DNA of 64,000 nucleotides from an uncultured Phascolarctobacterium sp. (GCA_905200645.1 CAJKLD010000005.1:18104-82103), one strand, 5' to 3'. Positions 34,202 to 43,252 are shown, counted from the first letter of the stretch. Notes: a model not told the origin generated them from the letters alone. Numbers and translations are program-made.

Positions 34202-35058
34202 TATTTCCACCCCTTTGCTCGTTTAATTGCTTTAACTAAAGCCATTTCGTCTTTAATACCTTCCGGCAGCGCCAATCCTTTTTGGCGCAACAAATCTGCC
34301 AGCTTATATACTTGGGGCACATCCACGCCCACCTGCACCAATTCTGCGCCATGCTCCTTAAAAATAGTCGCCGGCTCGCCGTCAAACAACACTTGACCCT
34401 TATTGATAACCAACATTCTGTCAGCGTATTTTACGGCTTCCTCCATGCTGTGAGTTACCAACACAATGGCAATGCCGCGGCTTTTGTGCAGCGCCATAAT
34501 CTCGCGGAACACTGCATTGCGGCTGCGCGGGTCAAGACCGGCGCTAGGCTCGTCCAGCACTAAATAATCCGGATTCATAGCAACAACTCCGGCAATGGCT
34601 ACACGGCGCATTTGGCCGCCGCTCAGCCGGAAGGGCGAGCGTTGAGCATAGGCAGCAAAATCCAGGCCGACAAATTCCATAGCCTCCTGCACCTGTTTAG
34701 CTACTTCGTCCTCGCTAAAGCCTTTGTTGCGCGGACCGAAAGCAATATCTTCAAAAACCGTTTCCGCAAAAATTTGATGTTCCGGATATTGGAACACCAT
34801 ACCCACCTGCTGACGGGCAATTTTAGCCTGCGCGCTTTTAGCTGCAATATTGATATCGTCGATAGCCGCCGTACCTTGATCCGGCTTCAGCAAGCCGTTC
34901 AAATGCTGCACCAGCGTAGATTTGCCGCTGCCTGTATGTCCAATTACAGCTACAATCTCGCCTTTATTGATGTTTAAAGAAACATCCTTGAGAGCTAAAC
35001 GTTCAAAAGACGTTCCCTTAGAATATGTATGATAAATATTACTTAATTTTATTGACAT
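34201..35058 (-). CDS. ecfA2: Energy-coupling factor transporter ATPase EcfA2
   Basis: 285 residues. Walker A GHTGSGKST, Q-loop region GMVFQYPEHQIF, signature LSGGQMRRVAIAG and Walker B YLVLDEPSAGLD. The N-terminus KLSNIYHTYSKGTSFERLA is typical for EcfA2 (CbiO2). Overlaps ecfA1 by 10 bases and ecfT by 1. Confidence 0.95.
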   Translation of the reverse strand: MSIKLSNIYHTYSKGTSFERLALKDVSLNINKGEIVAVIGHTGSGKSTLVQHLNGLLKPDQGTAAIDDINIAAKSAQAKIARQQVGMVFQYPEHQIFAETVFEDIAFGPRNKGFSEDEVAKQVQEAMEFVGLDFAAYAQRSPFRLSGGQMRRVAIAGVVAMNPDYLVLDEPSAGLDPRSRNAVFREIMALHKSRGIAIVLVTHSMEEAVKYADRMLVINKGQVLFDGEPATIFKEHGAELVQVGVDVPQVYKLADLLRQKGLALPEGIKDEMALVKAIKRAKGWK

Positions 35059-35873
35059 AATGCTTGCGCCAGCTCCTCATCAGTTATGATATTATCAGGC
35101 AGCTTTACTCCGCTTTTGCGCATCTCGCTGGCCACCTTAGCTGCCAGCGGCGCTTCCAAGCCCAGCTTTTCCAATTCATCCACACGGCTGAAAATCTCGC
35201 GCGGCGTTCCCATAAAACAGATGTGCCCCTTATCCATAACTACCACTCTATCCGCAGCCAGCGCTTCGGTCATATAATGGGTAATATAAACAATGGTAAT
35301 CTGTTTTTCTTGGTTCAACTTCTGCACAGTGCCGATAATTTCCTTGCGACCCTGCGGGTCAAGCATGGCCGTAGGCTCGTCCAACACAATGCACTTAGGC
35401 TCCAACGCCATAATGCCCGCAATGGCTACGCGCTGCTTTTGTCCGCCGCTCAAACGGTGGGGCGCATGCTTGGCATATTCCGTCATGCCCACAGCCGCCA
35501 AAGCCTTTTGCACGCGGGACGCAATTTCCTGTCCCGGCACGCCGATATTTTCGGGTCCAAAGGCCACATCCTCTTCTACAACTGCCGCTACAATCTGGTT
35601 ATCCGGATTTTGAAAAACCATGCCCACCTGCTGGCGAATATCCCACATAGTTCCTTCTTCGGCCGTATCCAAGCCGCCGACAGTAACCTTGCCCTCCGTC
35701 GGCAACAGCAAGCAGTTCAAATGACGCGCCAGCGTAGATTTACCGCTGCCGTTAGCGCCGATAATCGCCACAAATTCACCTTGAGCAATTTCCAAATCAA
35801 CGCCGTCCAACGCCTTTACCTCATTGCCGTCAGCATCCGTATAATAATGCTTTAAATTCTCTATTTTAATCAC
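35049..35873 (-). CDS. ecfA1: Energy-coupling factor transporter ATPase EcfA1
   Basis: 274 residues. Start set at GTG 35873 (VIKIENLKHYYTDADGNEV), 7 bases after GGGAGG; an earlier TTG at 35888 overlaps that site. Walker A GANGSGKST, GMVFQNPDNQIV, signature LSGGQKQRVAIAG and Walker B CIVLDEPTAMLD are present. First gene of the ECF operon; the usual upstream neighbour rplQ is absent and livF lies upstream instead. Confidence 0.94.
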   Translation of the reverse strand: MIKIENLKHYYTDADGNEVKALDGVDLEIAQGEFVAIIGANGSGKSTLARHLNCLLLPTEGKVTVGGLDTAEEGTMWDIRQQVGMVFQNPDNQIVAAVVEEDVAFGPENIGVPGQEIASRVQKALAAVGMTEYAKHAPHRLSGGQKQRVAIAGIMALEPKCIVLDEPTAMLDPQGRKEIIGTVQKLNQEKQITIVYITHYMTEALAADRVVVMDKGHICFMGTPREIFSRVDELEKLGLEAPLAAKVASEMRKSGVKLPDNIITDEELAQALCQ

Positions 35874-35936
35874 AAGATTGCCTCCCAATGCTAAGTATCG
35901 CCAAACAATTTTCGTACTATCTAATTATATCCACAA

Positions 35937-35978
35937 TAAAAAAAATAGTCAACCAGATATTCAAAACTGGTTGACTAT
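35937..35978 (-). terminator. Terminator of the liv operon
   Basis: Perfect 12-bp stem ATAGTCAACCAG / CTGGTTGACTAT (35945-35956 and 35967-35978) followed on the minus strand by eight T, 48 bases after the livF stop. Confidence 0.95.
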
Positions 35979-36026
35979 AAATCATAAATTATTCTTTCTT
36001 TAATCTAAAAACCGTAGCGTAATAAC

Positions 36027-36737
36027 CTATTTTTTCTTACCCAAATAAGCGGCCTTAATCTCCGAATTTTCAAGCAGCTCTCTGCCGCTGCCCGTCATAG
36101 TTATTCTGCCGGTTTCCAGTACATAAGCAATATCCGCAATTTTCAGCGCCATGTTAGCGTTCTGCTCAATCAGCAGAACAGTCATGCCCTGACGATTGAT
36201 TTCCTCAATAATTTTAAAAATATCTTTGATAATCAAGGGAGCAAGACCTAAAGAAGGCTCGTCCATCATGAGTACCTTAGGGCGCGACATTAACGCTCTG
36301 CCAACGGCCAGCATCTGCTGCTCGCCGCCGCTCAAAGTACCGGCCATCTGCCAGCTGCGCTCTTCCAAACGCGGAAACAAATCGTATATCCAGCGAATAT
36401 CTTTAGCAATACCATCTTTGTCACTGCGCAGATAAGCGCCAATCTGCAAATTTTCTAAAACCGTCAGATTAGGAAATACGCGGCGGCCTTCTGGCACCAA
36501 GGTAATACCGTTTTCTACAATCTGCTGAGAATTTAAACCGATAAGCTCCTTATCGCCATAGGTAACAGACCCCTTGTCCGGCTTTACCAAACCGATAATG
36601 CTGCGCAGCAAGGTGCTTTTGCCTGCGCCGTTAGCGCCAATCAGCGTAACAATTTTGCCGTCGGGCACCTCTAAAGAAATTCCCTTGAGAGCTTCGATGC
36701 CGCCGTAGGATACTACTAAATCATTAACTTTCAGCAT
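36027..36737 (-). CDS. livF: Branched-chain amino acid ABC transporter ATPase LivF
   Basis: 236 residues from ATG 36737, behind GGGGTGG with ideal spacing; ATG 36743 or 36764 are alternatives. Walker A GANGAGKST, signature LSGGEQQMLAVGRALM, Walker B VLMMDEPSLGLAP, the usual LivF set. One of two ATPases driving the LivHM permease. Overlaps the end of livG by 14 bases; last gene of livK-H-M-G-F. Confidence 0.95.
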   Translation of the reverse strand: MLKVNDLVVSYGGIEALKGISLEVPDGKIVTLIGANGAGKSTLLRSIIGLVKPDKGSVTYGDKELIGLNSQQIVENGITLVPEGRRVFPNLTVLENLQIGAYLRSDKDGIAKDIRWIYDLFPRLEERSWQMAGTLSGGEQQMLAVGRALMSRPKVLMMDEPSLGLAPLIIKDIFKIIEEINRQGMTVLLIEQNANMALKIADIAYVLETGRITMTGSGRELLENSEIKAAYLGKKK

Positions 36738-37527
36738 CTTCATCCACCCCCAAATATGCCTCAATTACGCGGCTGTTATTTTGAATATCCACCGGTGTGC
36801 CTTCGGCAATAAGCATACCAAAATCTAAAACATAAATCCAATCGCTGATTTCCATAACCAAATCCATATGATGCTCAATCATAAAGATAGTTAAATTATA
36901 TTCATCTCGAATTTGGCGGATAAACTCGGTCAGTTCCTCTGTTTCCTTAGGATTCATACCGGCAGCAGGCTCATCCAGCAACAAAATTTTAGGATTAGTC
37001 GCTAAAGCGCGCACAATTTCCAAACGGCGCTGCTTGCCATAGGGCAGGCTGCTAGCCTTTTCATCGCGCAGCTCCCACAAATCAACTGAACGCAGAAGTT
37101 TTTCTACATCCGCCTCCATTTGACGCTGCTCTTTGTTATACCAAGGCAGATGTAAGGTTGCCGACAGGAAGTTAGATTTCAAATGCAGATGCTTAGCAAT
37201 CATAACATTTTCGTACACGCTCAAATCCTTGAACAAACGAATATTTTGGAAGGTACGGGCAATACCCATTTTAGCAATATCGCTGGGCAGCTTGCCTGTA
37301 ATTTTCACCGGTTCCTCGCTGGGAGCCGTGTAAATAACGTCGCCCTCCGTAGGCGTATACACGCCGGTAATCATATTAAAGGCTGTAGTTTTTCCGGCGC
37401 CGTTAGGTCCGATAAGCGCCACAATCTGGTGCTCGCGAATATCTAAATTTAATTGAAAAACAGCAGTTACGCCGCCAAAGCGCATGGTCATGCTGTCAGT
37501 TTGCAGAACAGTTTGCGTCTTAGCCAT
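36724..37527 (-). CDS. livG: Branched-chain amino acid ABC transporter ATPase LivG
   Basis: 267 residues from ATG 37527 (MAKTQTVLQTDSMTMRFGG) behind AAAGGAG; the longer frame to 37584 overlaps livM without a binding site. Walker A GPNGAGKTT, GIARTFQNIRLF (LivG hallmark), signature LPYGKQRRLEIVRAL and Walker B ILLLDEPAAGMNP. Overlaps livM by 8 bases. Confidence 0.95.
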   Translation of the reverse strand: MAKTQTVLQTDSMTMRFGGVTAVFQLNLDIREHQIVALIGPNGAGKTTAFNMITGVYTPTEGDVIYTAPSEEPVKITGKLPSDIAKMGIARTFQNIRLFKDLSVYENVMIAKHLHLKSNFLSATLHLPWYNKEQRQMEADVEKLLRSVDLWELRDEKASSLPYGKQRRLEIVRALATNPKILLLDEPAAGMNPKETEELTEFIRQIRDEYNLTIFMIEHHMDLVMEISDWIYVLDFGMLIAEGTPVDIQNNSRVIEAYLGVDEDAES

Positions 37528-38590
37528 TGTTTCTTGCTCCTTTCCGCATAAAATATTTGAACGGATTCTTGCAAAAAGCAACAAATTTATTCCAAGTAAA
37601 TTCTTCCGTACCCATAATGCCCTTGCGCCAGAAAAGTACGCAGACCATTAACAGCAAAGAGAAAATTACCATGCGGAAGCCCGGGCGGAACAAAGGAATT
37701 GTTGTGCCAAAAATTTCCAACGGTTCGTCAAAAACTCGCAGAAACTCCAAGCCTGCGGTAACGATAATACTGCCCAGCATACTGCCAGTAATACTGCCCA
37801 TACCGCCTAAAACAATAATCAGCAAAAAGTTATAGGTCAAGGTAAATAAGAAATTTTTGGGGTCGACAGTGCCCAGCAGTGTTGCATACAGGCCGCCGCC
37901 AATACCGGCGAAGAACGCGCTGAGCATAAAAGCCATACATTTGTGATGGAAAAGCCCCACGCCCATAGCTTCGGCAGCAATTTCATCCTCGCGGATAGCT
38001 TTAAAAGCGCGACCGTAAGAAGAATTTACCAAGCAGGTCACAAAAATAAACACGAAAGCTGTTGCTAGGAAAATGTAACGTACATCGTTAATAGTAGGAA
38101 TATCCTTAATGCCCAAAGCGCCGTTAGTAAAGCTTTGCGCGTTGGTAATTACAATGCGGATAATCTCGGAAAAGCCTAAGGTAGCAATAGCCAAATAATC
38201 GCCGCGCAGACGCAGAACCGGCGTACCGATTAAAAACGCCACCAACGCCGCCAGCAACCCGCCAAAAATCAGCGCCAGCCACAAGGGCAGCTGAATATCG
38301 GCAATCAGCGGATTCATAGGCACCGCATAAAATACGTTGGAGCGTAATTCCACCGGCACGGTAAAAACGCCAACAACATAAGCGCCCAAGGCCATAAAGC
38401 CTGCCTGTCCCAAGCTGAACTGTCCGGCAAAGCCGTTGGTCAAATTCATGGACAAACCAATAATTGCATAAATCAAGCACAAATTGATAATTCTGCGCAA
38501 ATAAGAGTCTAGTTCGAACTGGGCGTAGCAAGCACCGGCAAAAAGTACAATAATGCCAACTACGGTCAGTATCATATTTCTTTTACTCAT
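37520..38590 (-). CDS. livM: Branched-chain amino acid ABC transporter permease LivM
   Basis: 356 residues with eight or more membrane segments. LivM landmarks: GFAGQFSLGQAGFMALGAY near residue 53 and the coupling region YGRAFKAIREDEIAAEAMGV. Forms the transmembrane channel with LivH. Starts 3 bases after the livH stop. Confidence 0.95.
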   Translation of the reverse strand: MSKRNMILTVVGIIVLFAGACYAQFELDSYLRRIINLCLIYAIIGLSMNLTNGFAGQFSLGQAGFMALGAYVVGVFTVPVELRSNVFYAVPMNPLIADIQLPLWLALIFGGLLAALVAFLIGTPVLRLRGDYLAIATLGFSEIIRIVITNAQSFTNGALGIKDIPTINDVRYIFLATAFVFIFVTCLVNSSYGRAFKAIREDEIAAEAMGVGLFHHKCMAFMLSAFFAGIGGGLYATLLGTVDPKNFLFTLTYNFLLIIVLGGMGSITGSMLGSIIVTAGLEFLRVFDEPLEIFGTTIPLFRPGFRMVIFSLLLMVCVLFWRKGIMGTEEFTWNKFVAFCKNPFKYFMRKGARNNG

Positions 38591-38592
38591 GC

Positions 38593-39525
38593 TTACACCT
38601 TCTCCGTAGTTTTTTCACCCAATAAGCCGGTAGGCTTGTAGAACAAAATAATAATCAAAACAATAAACGCAAACGCATCACGGTAACCGGAAAGCTGCGG
38701 AAAGAACGCTACAATCAAAACTTCACCTAAGCCTAAAATAAAGCCGCCGATAACAGCGCCCTTAATATTGCCAATACCGCCAATAACTGCGGCAATAAAG
38801 CATTTCAAGCCGGGCATAACGCCCAACAGAGGTGTAATACCTGGATAGCGCACGCCCCACATAAAGGCGCCGATTGCCGCCAAGGAGCTGCCGATAATAA
38901 AGGTAATAGAAATTACCCGGTCAATATTTACACCCATAACACGGGCAATTTCGTAATCCTTAGAAACAGCGCGCATAGCCATGCCTGTTTTAGTATGATT
39001 AACAATATGCAGCAGCACCAATAAGCTGATAAAGGTAATCACAGGAATAACCAAGCAAATTGCCTGAATCTGTACGCTGCCAACCGTGATAGTCTGGCTT
39101 AGCAGAGGAATGTCTGGAAAACGCAGCGGACGACCGCTGAATAAATAGTTAGCCAAATTTTCTAACAAAAAAGATGCGCCGATTGCCGAAATAAGTACGG
39201 AATTTTTAGGAGCGTCACGCAGCGGACGATAAGCCGTACGTTCAATAATCACGCCCAAAGCAGCCGTTGCCACAATGACGCCTACAAAGGTTATGTACCA
39301 AGGTATATGGAATACGGTGATACCAAAAAAAGCAAAATAGCAGGCCATCATAACAATATCAGCATGAGCAAAATTGATCATCAGCAAAATACCATAAACC
39401 ATGGTATAACCAATAGCAATCAAAGCGTACAAACTGCCAAGGGAAATACCGTTTACTATATGCTGAGCCAAGCTCGCAGCTGACATATTGGCGATAACCT
39501 GAAAAAACTGAGTTAAAAAATCCAT
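38593..39525 (-). CDS. livH: Branched-chain amino acid ABC transporter permease LivH
   Basis: 310 residues, about eight membrane segments. Typical features: GISLGSLYALIAIGYTMVYG near the N-terminus, the coupling helix GMAMRAVSKDYEIARVMGVN, and ending FYKPTGLLGEKTTEKV. Follows livK by 77 bases, an interval with a hairpin that may lower expression of the membrane genes relative to the binding protein. Confidence 0.95.
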   Translation of the reverse strand: MDFLTQFFQVIANMSAASLAQHIVNGISLGSLYALIAIGYTMVYGILLMINFAHADIVMMACYFAFFGITVFHIPWYITFVGVIVATAALGVIIERTAYRPLRDAPKNSVLISAIGASFLLENLANYLFSGRPLRFPDIPLLSQTITVGSVQIQAICLVIPVITFISLLVLLHIVNHTKTGMAMRAVSKDYEIARVMGVNIDRVISITFIIGSSLAAIGAFMWGVRYPGITPLLGVMPGLKCFIAAVIGGIGNIKGAVIGGFILGLGEVLIVAFFPQLSGYRDAFAFIVLIIILFYKPTGLLGEKTTEKV

Positions 39526-39553
39526 TTTTCCACCACCAAAAAATCTAAAATGA

Positions 39554-39587
39554 ATGCTCCCTCCTCCTCGGACGGAAGCGGGAGCAT
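39554..39587 (-). terminator. Partial terminator/attenuator between livK and livH
   Basis: Stem ATGCTCCC / GGGAGCAT (39554-39561 and 39580-39587) with an inner TTCC/GGAA pairing; downstream on the minus strand the sequence is T-rich but interrupted (TTCATTTTAGATTTTTT). Probably sets a higher level for livK than for livHMGF. Confidence 0.65.
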
Positions 39588-39602
39588 CTTTAAGACCTTA
39601 TA

Positions 39603-40766
39603 TTATTTTACGTCTACGAAATCCAAATATTTGAATTTGCCGTCTTTTACAACCTTGATTACAGCAGCTTTAATAGCGTCACCATTCTTATCCAAAGTGG
39701 TTTTGCCGGTTACAGCTTCCAAATCTTTGGTAGCAGCAATAGCGTCGCGAATCTTTTGGGAATCAGTAGTACCTGCGCGTTTGATAGCGTCAATAGCAAT
39801 TAAATAGGAGTCATAACCCAAAGCAGACAATGCAGACGGTTCGCCCTTGTATTCGTCGGTGTAAGCTTTCAAGAATTTTTTAGCTTCTTCGGTGGATGCT
39901 TTCTCACGGTCAAAGGCGGTGCTCAATACGCAGCCTTCAACATCCTTGCCGCCAACGTCGATAAATTCTTGAGTTTCCCAAGTATCGCCGCCCATGAACG
40001 GAGCTTTAATACCCAGTTGACGAGCTTGTTTAACAAGCAGTGCAGATTCGGTGAAGTTACCGGGAGCAAATACTGCGTCAGGATTTTTTGCTTTCAGATT
40101 GGTCAATACAGCAGTAAAATCTTTATCGCCGGTTTGATAGTTAGCAACGTCAATAATGCAGTCCTTATCGTTGGTCAATTTTTGGAAAGCTTCAACAAAG
40201 AATTTTGCCAAGCCAACGGAGTAGTCGTTAGAAACCTCTTGCACGATAGCAATTTTTTTAGCGCCTTGCTTGTATGCGTAATTTGCCATTACAGTACCTT
40301 GGAACGGGTCAATAAAGCAAGCGCGGAAATAATAATCGTTATTAGCAGTTACCTGCGGATTGGTGCAGCTGGTACCGATAGCCGGAACCTTTGCTTCCTT
40401 AACTATATTACCGGCAGCCATTGCTAAAGAAGAACCATAGCTGCCCAAAATGGTGCAAACCTTATCTTTTTCAATCAAACGTGCTGCAACCGAAGCAGCT
40501 TCCGCTTTATCAGATTTGTTATCGGCAACAATCAGTTGAACTTTTTTGCCATTTACTTCAGGATGCAGCTTATTAGCTAATTTAATACCGCGCAGCTCCA
40601 ATTCGCCGCCAGCAGCGTTATCGCCGGTCAAAGGCAGAAATACGCCAACTTTAATAGTATCGCCGGCAGCCTTCTTTTCGTCTTTTTTGTCGCCGCCGCA
40701 ACCGGTCAATGCACCCATCACTACAGCAGAGGCTAATAATACAGATAACAGCTTCTTAATTTTCAT
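39603..40766 (-). CDS. livK: Branched-chain amino acid ABC transporter substrate-binding lipoprotein
   Basis: 387 residues. Lipoprotein signal MKIKKLLSVLLASAVVMGAL with lipobox LTGC, then a charged linker and a type I periplasmic-binding fold (Leu/Ile/Val-binding family): VGVFLPLTGDNAAGG, AIGTSCTNPQVT, YFRACFIDPFQG. It captures the substrate in the periplasm for LivHMGF. First gene of the operon; promoter at 40826-40854. Exact substrate among branched-chain or related amino acids is not determined by sequence. The symbol livK is assigned by position. Confidence 0.92.
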   Translation of the reverse strand: MKIKKLLSVLLASAVVMGALTGCGGDKKDEKKAAGDTIKVGVFLPLTGDNAAGGELELRGIKLANKLHPEVNGKKVQLIVADNKSDKAEAASVAARLIEKDKVCTILGSYGSSLAMAAGNIVKEAKVPAIGTSCTNPQVTANNDYYFRACFIDPFQGTVMANYAYKQGAKKIAIVQEVSNDYSVGLAKFFVEAFQKLTNDKDCIIDVANYQTGDKDFTAVLTNLKAKNPDAVFAPGNFTESALLVKQARQLGIKAPFMGGDTWETQEFIDVGGKDVEGCVLSTAFDREKASTEEAKKFLKAYTDEYKGEPSALSALGYDSYLIAIDAIKRAGTTDSQKIRDAIAATKDLEAVTGKTTLDKNGDAIKAAVIKVVKDGKFKYLDFVDVK

Positions 40767-40825
40767 AATATGTTTACCCTCTCTTCTCCCGCTGCCATAA
40801 AGATGTGCAGCAATTTGATGTTCCG

Positions 40826-40854
40826 ATTATACCATGCAGCAAATCTTGTGACAA
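40826..40854 (-). promoter_or_regulatory. Promoter of the liv operon
   Basis: Minus strand TTGTCA (40849-40854), 17-base spacer, TATAAT (40826-40831), 60 bases before livK. Confidence 0.8.
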
Positions 40855-40860
40855 GGGCTG

Positions 40861-41098
40861 AAAAGTGTAATATAAATCCCCATTTTTCAGATTGTTTACT
40901 GTTTTATTAGTTTTACTTTACAACAAAACAGTAGACATTTTTATTTATTCCGGCTTTTTGTTTTTATAGCAAGTACAATCTCTCAAAACAAAAAAATATA
41001 TTGTGCGTTTCTGGAAGACAGTAATTTGAAAAAAAATTTTTACTCTAGAAAGACAAATTTACATCCCTTGGTAAAAGTGTAATATATAAAACACTTTT
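40861..41098. other. Intergenic region with repeated AAAAGTGTAATATA motif
   Basis: The 650 bases upstream of the liv promoter contain no gene. The 14-mer AAAAGTGTAATATA occurs at 40861-40874, next to the liv promoter -35 box, and again at 41073-41086, where it is part of an inverted repeat AAAAGTGT / ACACTTTT (41073-41098). It may be an operator pair or a hairpin; no matching family is known to me. Confidence 0.4.
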
Positions 41099-41214
41099 TA
41101 TTTGATTCATTCAGTGATGCTCCTTAGCAGCAATGTTTATCCCGGCTTTCATTTATTTTTGCCAGTTATTAATTTCACATATTGTTCAATCCTTTGCCCT
41201 TTTTCTGCCACTGC

Positions 41215-41340
41215 TATGTAGTATACTGTAAATGCAGTAAGGATGAACTTGCTGCACCCTTCCCATCAAATTCATCATAAACAGCTTTCCTAAGGAAAAC
41301 ACTCTGCAATATCCCCTGCAGAGTGTTTTCTATTTTTAGC
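41215..41340 (+). ncRNA. Candidate small RNA ending in a strong terminator
   Basis: A 13-bp stem AAAACACTCTGCA / TGCAGAGTGTTTT (41296-41308 and 41317-41329) followed by CTATTTTTAG sits in the empty interval, with no gene on either strand within 150 bases that it could terminate. Upstream, TTGCCC (41194-41199) and TATGTA (41215-41220) make a mediocre promoter on the plus strand, and TGCAG/CTGCA (about 41232-41256) can pair. This suggests a transcript of about 100 nt, but the stem is symmetric and may only be a bidirectional terminator. Confidence 0.35.
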
Positions 41341-41454
41341 TTCTATATTTAATAACGCAAATAAAGTCGACAGGACTTTTCCTCTCATAAAAGCTCTTAA
41401 TAAAGCTTTGACATTTCAATCTAAACACCAATTATAGCCAACACCTATTCATAG

Positions 41455-41494
41455 TAAAAAGGCATGAACTACTCTTACAGCAGTTCATGCCTTT
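41455..41494 (-). terminator. Terminator of the AGCS symporter gene
   Basis: Stem AAAGGCATGAACT / AGTTCATGCCTTT (41458-41470 and 41482-41494) with T-runs on both sides, so it works in both directions; 13 bases after the symporter stop codon. Confidence 0.92.
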
Positions 41495-41506
41495 TGTTTT
41501 TTCTAA

Positions 41507-42850
41507 TTATTTATTTTGTTCTTTTAAATGCTTTTGATAAGCAACGGTTTCAGCAACAACTACGCCGGACAAAGCCAAGAGAGCAATCAAGTTTGGGATA
41601 GCCATTAAGCCGTTAACAATATCAGCCAAAACCCAAATCTCTTCCAATTTAAGGAAAGGACCGCAGGCAATAAGAACGATAAAGATAATGCGGTAGGGCA
41701 TAATTGCTTTAACACCCATCAAATACTCTACGCAGCGCTCGCCGTAATAGTTCCAGCCTAAAATAGTGGTAAAAGCAAAGAGTACCAAGCCAACCATCAG
41801 CAGCATACCGCCCCAAGCAGGAAATGCCATTTTAAAAGCCGCGTCGGTCATTGCTGCACCAGCTAAAGGTCCGCACCAAACACCGGTTACTGTTAAAGCC
41901 AAACCGGTTAAAGTACAAATAATAATGGTATCAATAAAAGTACCGGTCATAGAAACCAATCCTTGCTCGGCAGGCCATTTAGTTTTAGCTGCTGCTGCAA
42001 CGATAGGAGCAGAACCTAAACCGGATTCGTTGGAGAATACTCCGCGAGCAACGCCACTGCGCATAGCCAGCATAACGGTTGCACCCAAAAAGCCGCCTTG
42101 TGCAGCAGTGGGAGTAAACGCATCCTTCAGAACCATACCAATAGCTTCGGGAACCTTATCTGCAAAGCAAACCAAAATGCCAACGGTAGTTAAGAAATAA
42201 AGCACTGCCATAGCAGGAACGATTTTAGAAGCAACATTAGCAATAGATTTAAGACCGCCAATGGTTACAGCTGCAACAAGCACAGTCAAAGCAATACCGG
42301 TGTACATAACGGGAATACCTGCGGAAATTTTGGTAATTTCTACAATAGAATTTACCTGAGCAAAAGTGCCGATGCCAAAGTAGGCACACAAAATGCCAAA
42401 AGCTGCAAAAATAACAGCCAAAGGCTTATAAGCCTTACCCAAACCGTTTTCAATATAATACATAGGGCCGCCGGAAATATTGCCGTTGGCATCAACAGTA
42501 CGATATTTTACTGCCAGCAGACATTCTGCATATTTGGTAGCCATACCAAAGAAAGCAGCAATCCACATCCAGAATAAAGCGCCGGGGCCGCCGGCTTTAA
42601 TAGCAGTAGCTACACCAACAATATTGCCGGTACCAACAGTAGCCGCCAAAGCTGTGCACAAAGCTTTAAAACTGTTTACGTCGCCGCTGCCGTCGTTTTT
42701 AGCGCTAAAAATCAATTTCAGTGCGTCCCCAAGCTTAAATACCTGCAGCAAACGCAGACGAATAGTCAGCCAAATACCGGTACCTACTAACAAAACCAAA
42801 AGCGGTGGACCCCAGACAAAAGAGTCAATCTCATTCAAAATATCCAACAT
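41507..42850 (-). CDS. AGCS-family sodium:alanine/glycine symporter
   Basis: 447 residues from ATG 42850 (MLDILNEIDSFVWGPPLLVL) behind AAAGGGAG; the frame extends upstream to 42949 but that part crosses the riboswitch terminator. About 11 membrane helices. Family blocks: TVGTGNIVGVATAIKAGGPG, GGPMYYIENGLGK, SGVARGVFSNESGLGSAPIV. Imports alanine or glycine with sodium. A tandem glycine riboswitch in the leader (42971-43131) and a terminator (42892-42926) show glycine-dependent control, which favours glycine as a substrate. Confidence 0.95.
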   Translation of the reverse strand: MLDILNEIDSFVWGPPLLVLLVGTGIWLTIRLRLLQVFKLGDALKLIFSAKNDGSGDVNSFKALCTALAATVGTGNIVGVATAIKAGGPGALFWMWIAAFFGMATKYAECLLAVKYRTVDANGNISGGPMYYIENGLGKAYKPLAVIFAAFGILCAYFGIGTFAQVNSIVEITKISAGIPVMYTGIALTVLVAAVTIGGLKSIANVASKIVPAMAVLYFLTTVGILVCFADKVPEAIGMVLKDAFTPTAAQGGFLGATVMLAMRSGVARGVFSNESGLGSAPIVAAAAKTKWPAEQGLVSMTGTFIDTIIICTLTGLALTVTGVWCGPLAGAAMTDAAFKMAFPAWGGMLLMVGLVLFAFTTILGWNYYGERCVEYLMGVKAIMPYRIIFIVLIACGPFLKLEEIWVLADIVNGLMAIPNLIALLALSGVVVAETVAYQKHLKEQNK

Positions 42851-42891
42851 AACAAAACATCTCCCTTTAAATAATAAAATCCATAAGTAAA

Positions 42892-42926
42892 TATAAAAAC
42901 CGGAGTATCGCGCTAATACTCCGGTT
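42892..42926 (-). terminator. Riboswitch expression-platform terminator
   Basis: Stem AACCGGAGTAT / ATACTCCGGTT (42898-42908 and 42916-42926) followed on the minus strand by TTTATATTTA, lying between the glycine aptamers and the symporter start. A perfect 12-bp hairpin CATATAAACACC / GGTGTTTATATG (42939-42968) sits just before it. Confidence 0.85.
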
Positions 42927-42970
42927 AAAGTCAATGACCATATAAACACCCCCAGCGGTGTTTATATGTA

Positions 42971-43131
42971 AGCTTTGCTCCGTCCATTGGCCTGAGAGAT
43001 TGGCCTGCTTTAAGCAGGCTTGCACCTTCGGCGCCCATTTAAGGGACTCTCCAGAGTTGTGTCAATTTACGGTTCCGCCTCTTGCGAAGCACCTGAGAGT
43101 TTTGCTCCTTCGGTAGGCAATGCCTTCTCCC
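42971..43131 (-). promoter_or_regulatory. Tandem glycine riboswitch
   Basis: Two glycine aptamers in series on the minus strand. The first begins GGGAGAAGGC and contains GGAGCAAAACTCTCAGGTG and GAGGCGGAACCG; the second contains CTCTGGAGAGTCCC, GGCGCCGAAGGTGCAAGC, AATCTCTCAGGC and AATGGACGGAGC, the conserved strings of glycine riboswitches. Followed by a hairpin, a terminator and the AGCS symporter gene. Whether glycine turns expression off or on cannot be read with certainty. Confidence 0.95.
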
Positions 43132-43168
43132 ATAAACGTCATCCACTCGTTATTTACTTATGTACGCT

Positions 43169-43197
43169 ATTATAGTACATTCACAGCAAAAATGCAA
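43169..43197 (-). promoter_or_regulatory. Promoter of the riboswitch-symporter unit
   Basis: Minus strand TTGCAT (43192-43197), 17-base spacer, TATAAT (43169-43174), about 35 bases before the first aptamer. Confidence 0.8.
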
Positions 43198-43252
43198 GCA
43201 TTTTTTACTAATTTTTATAGCATCTGCCGGAAAAATATCCGCTGTTTTACTG

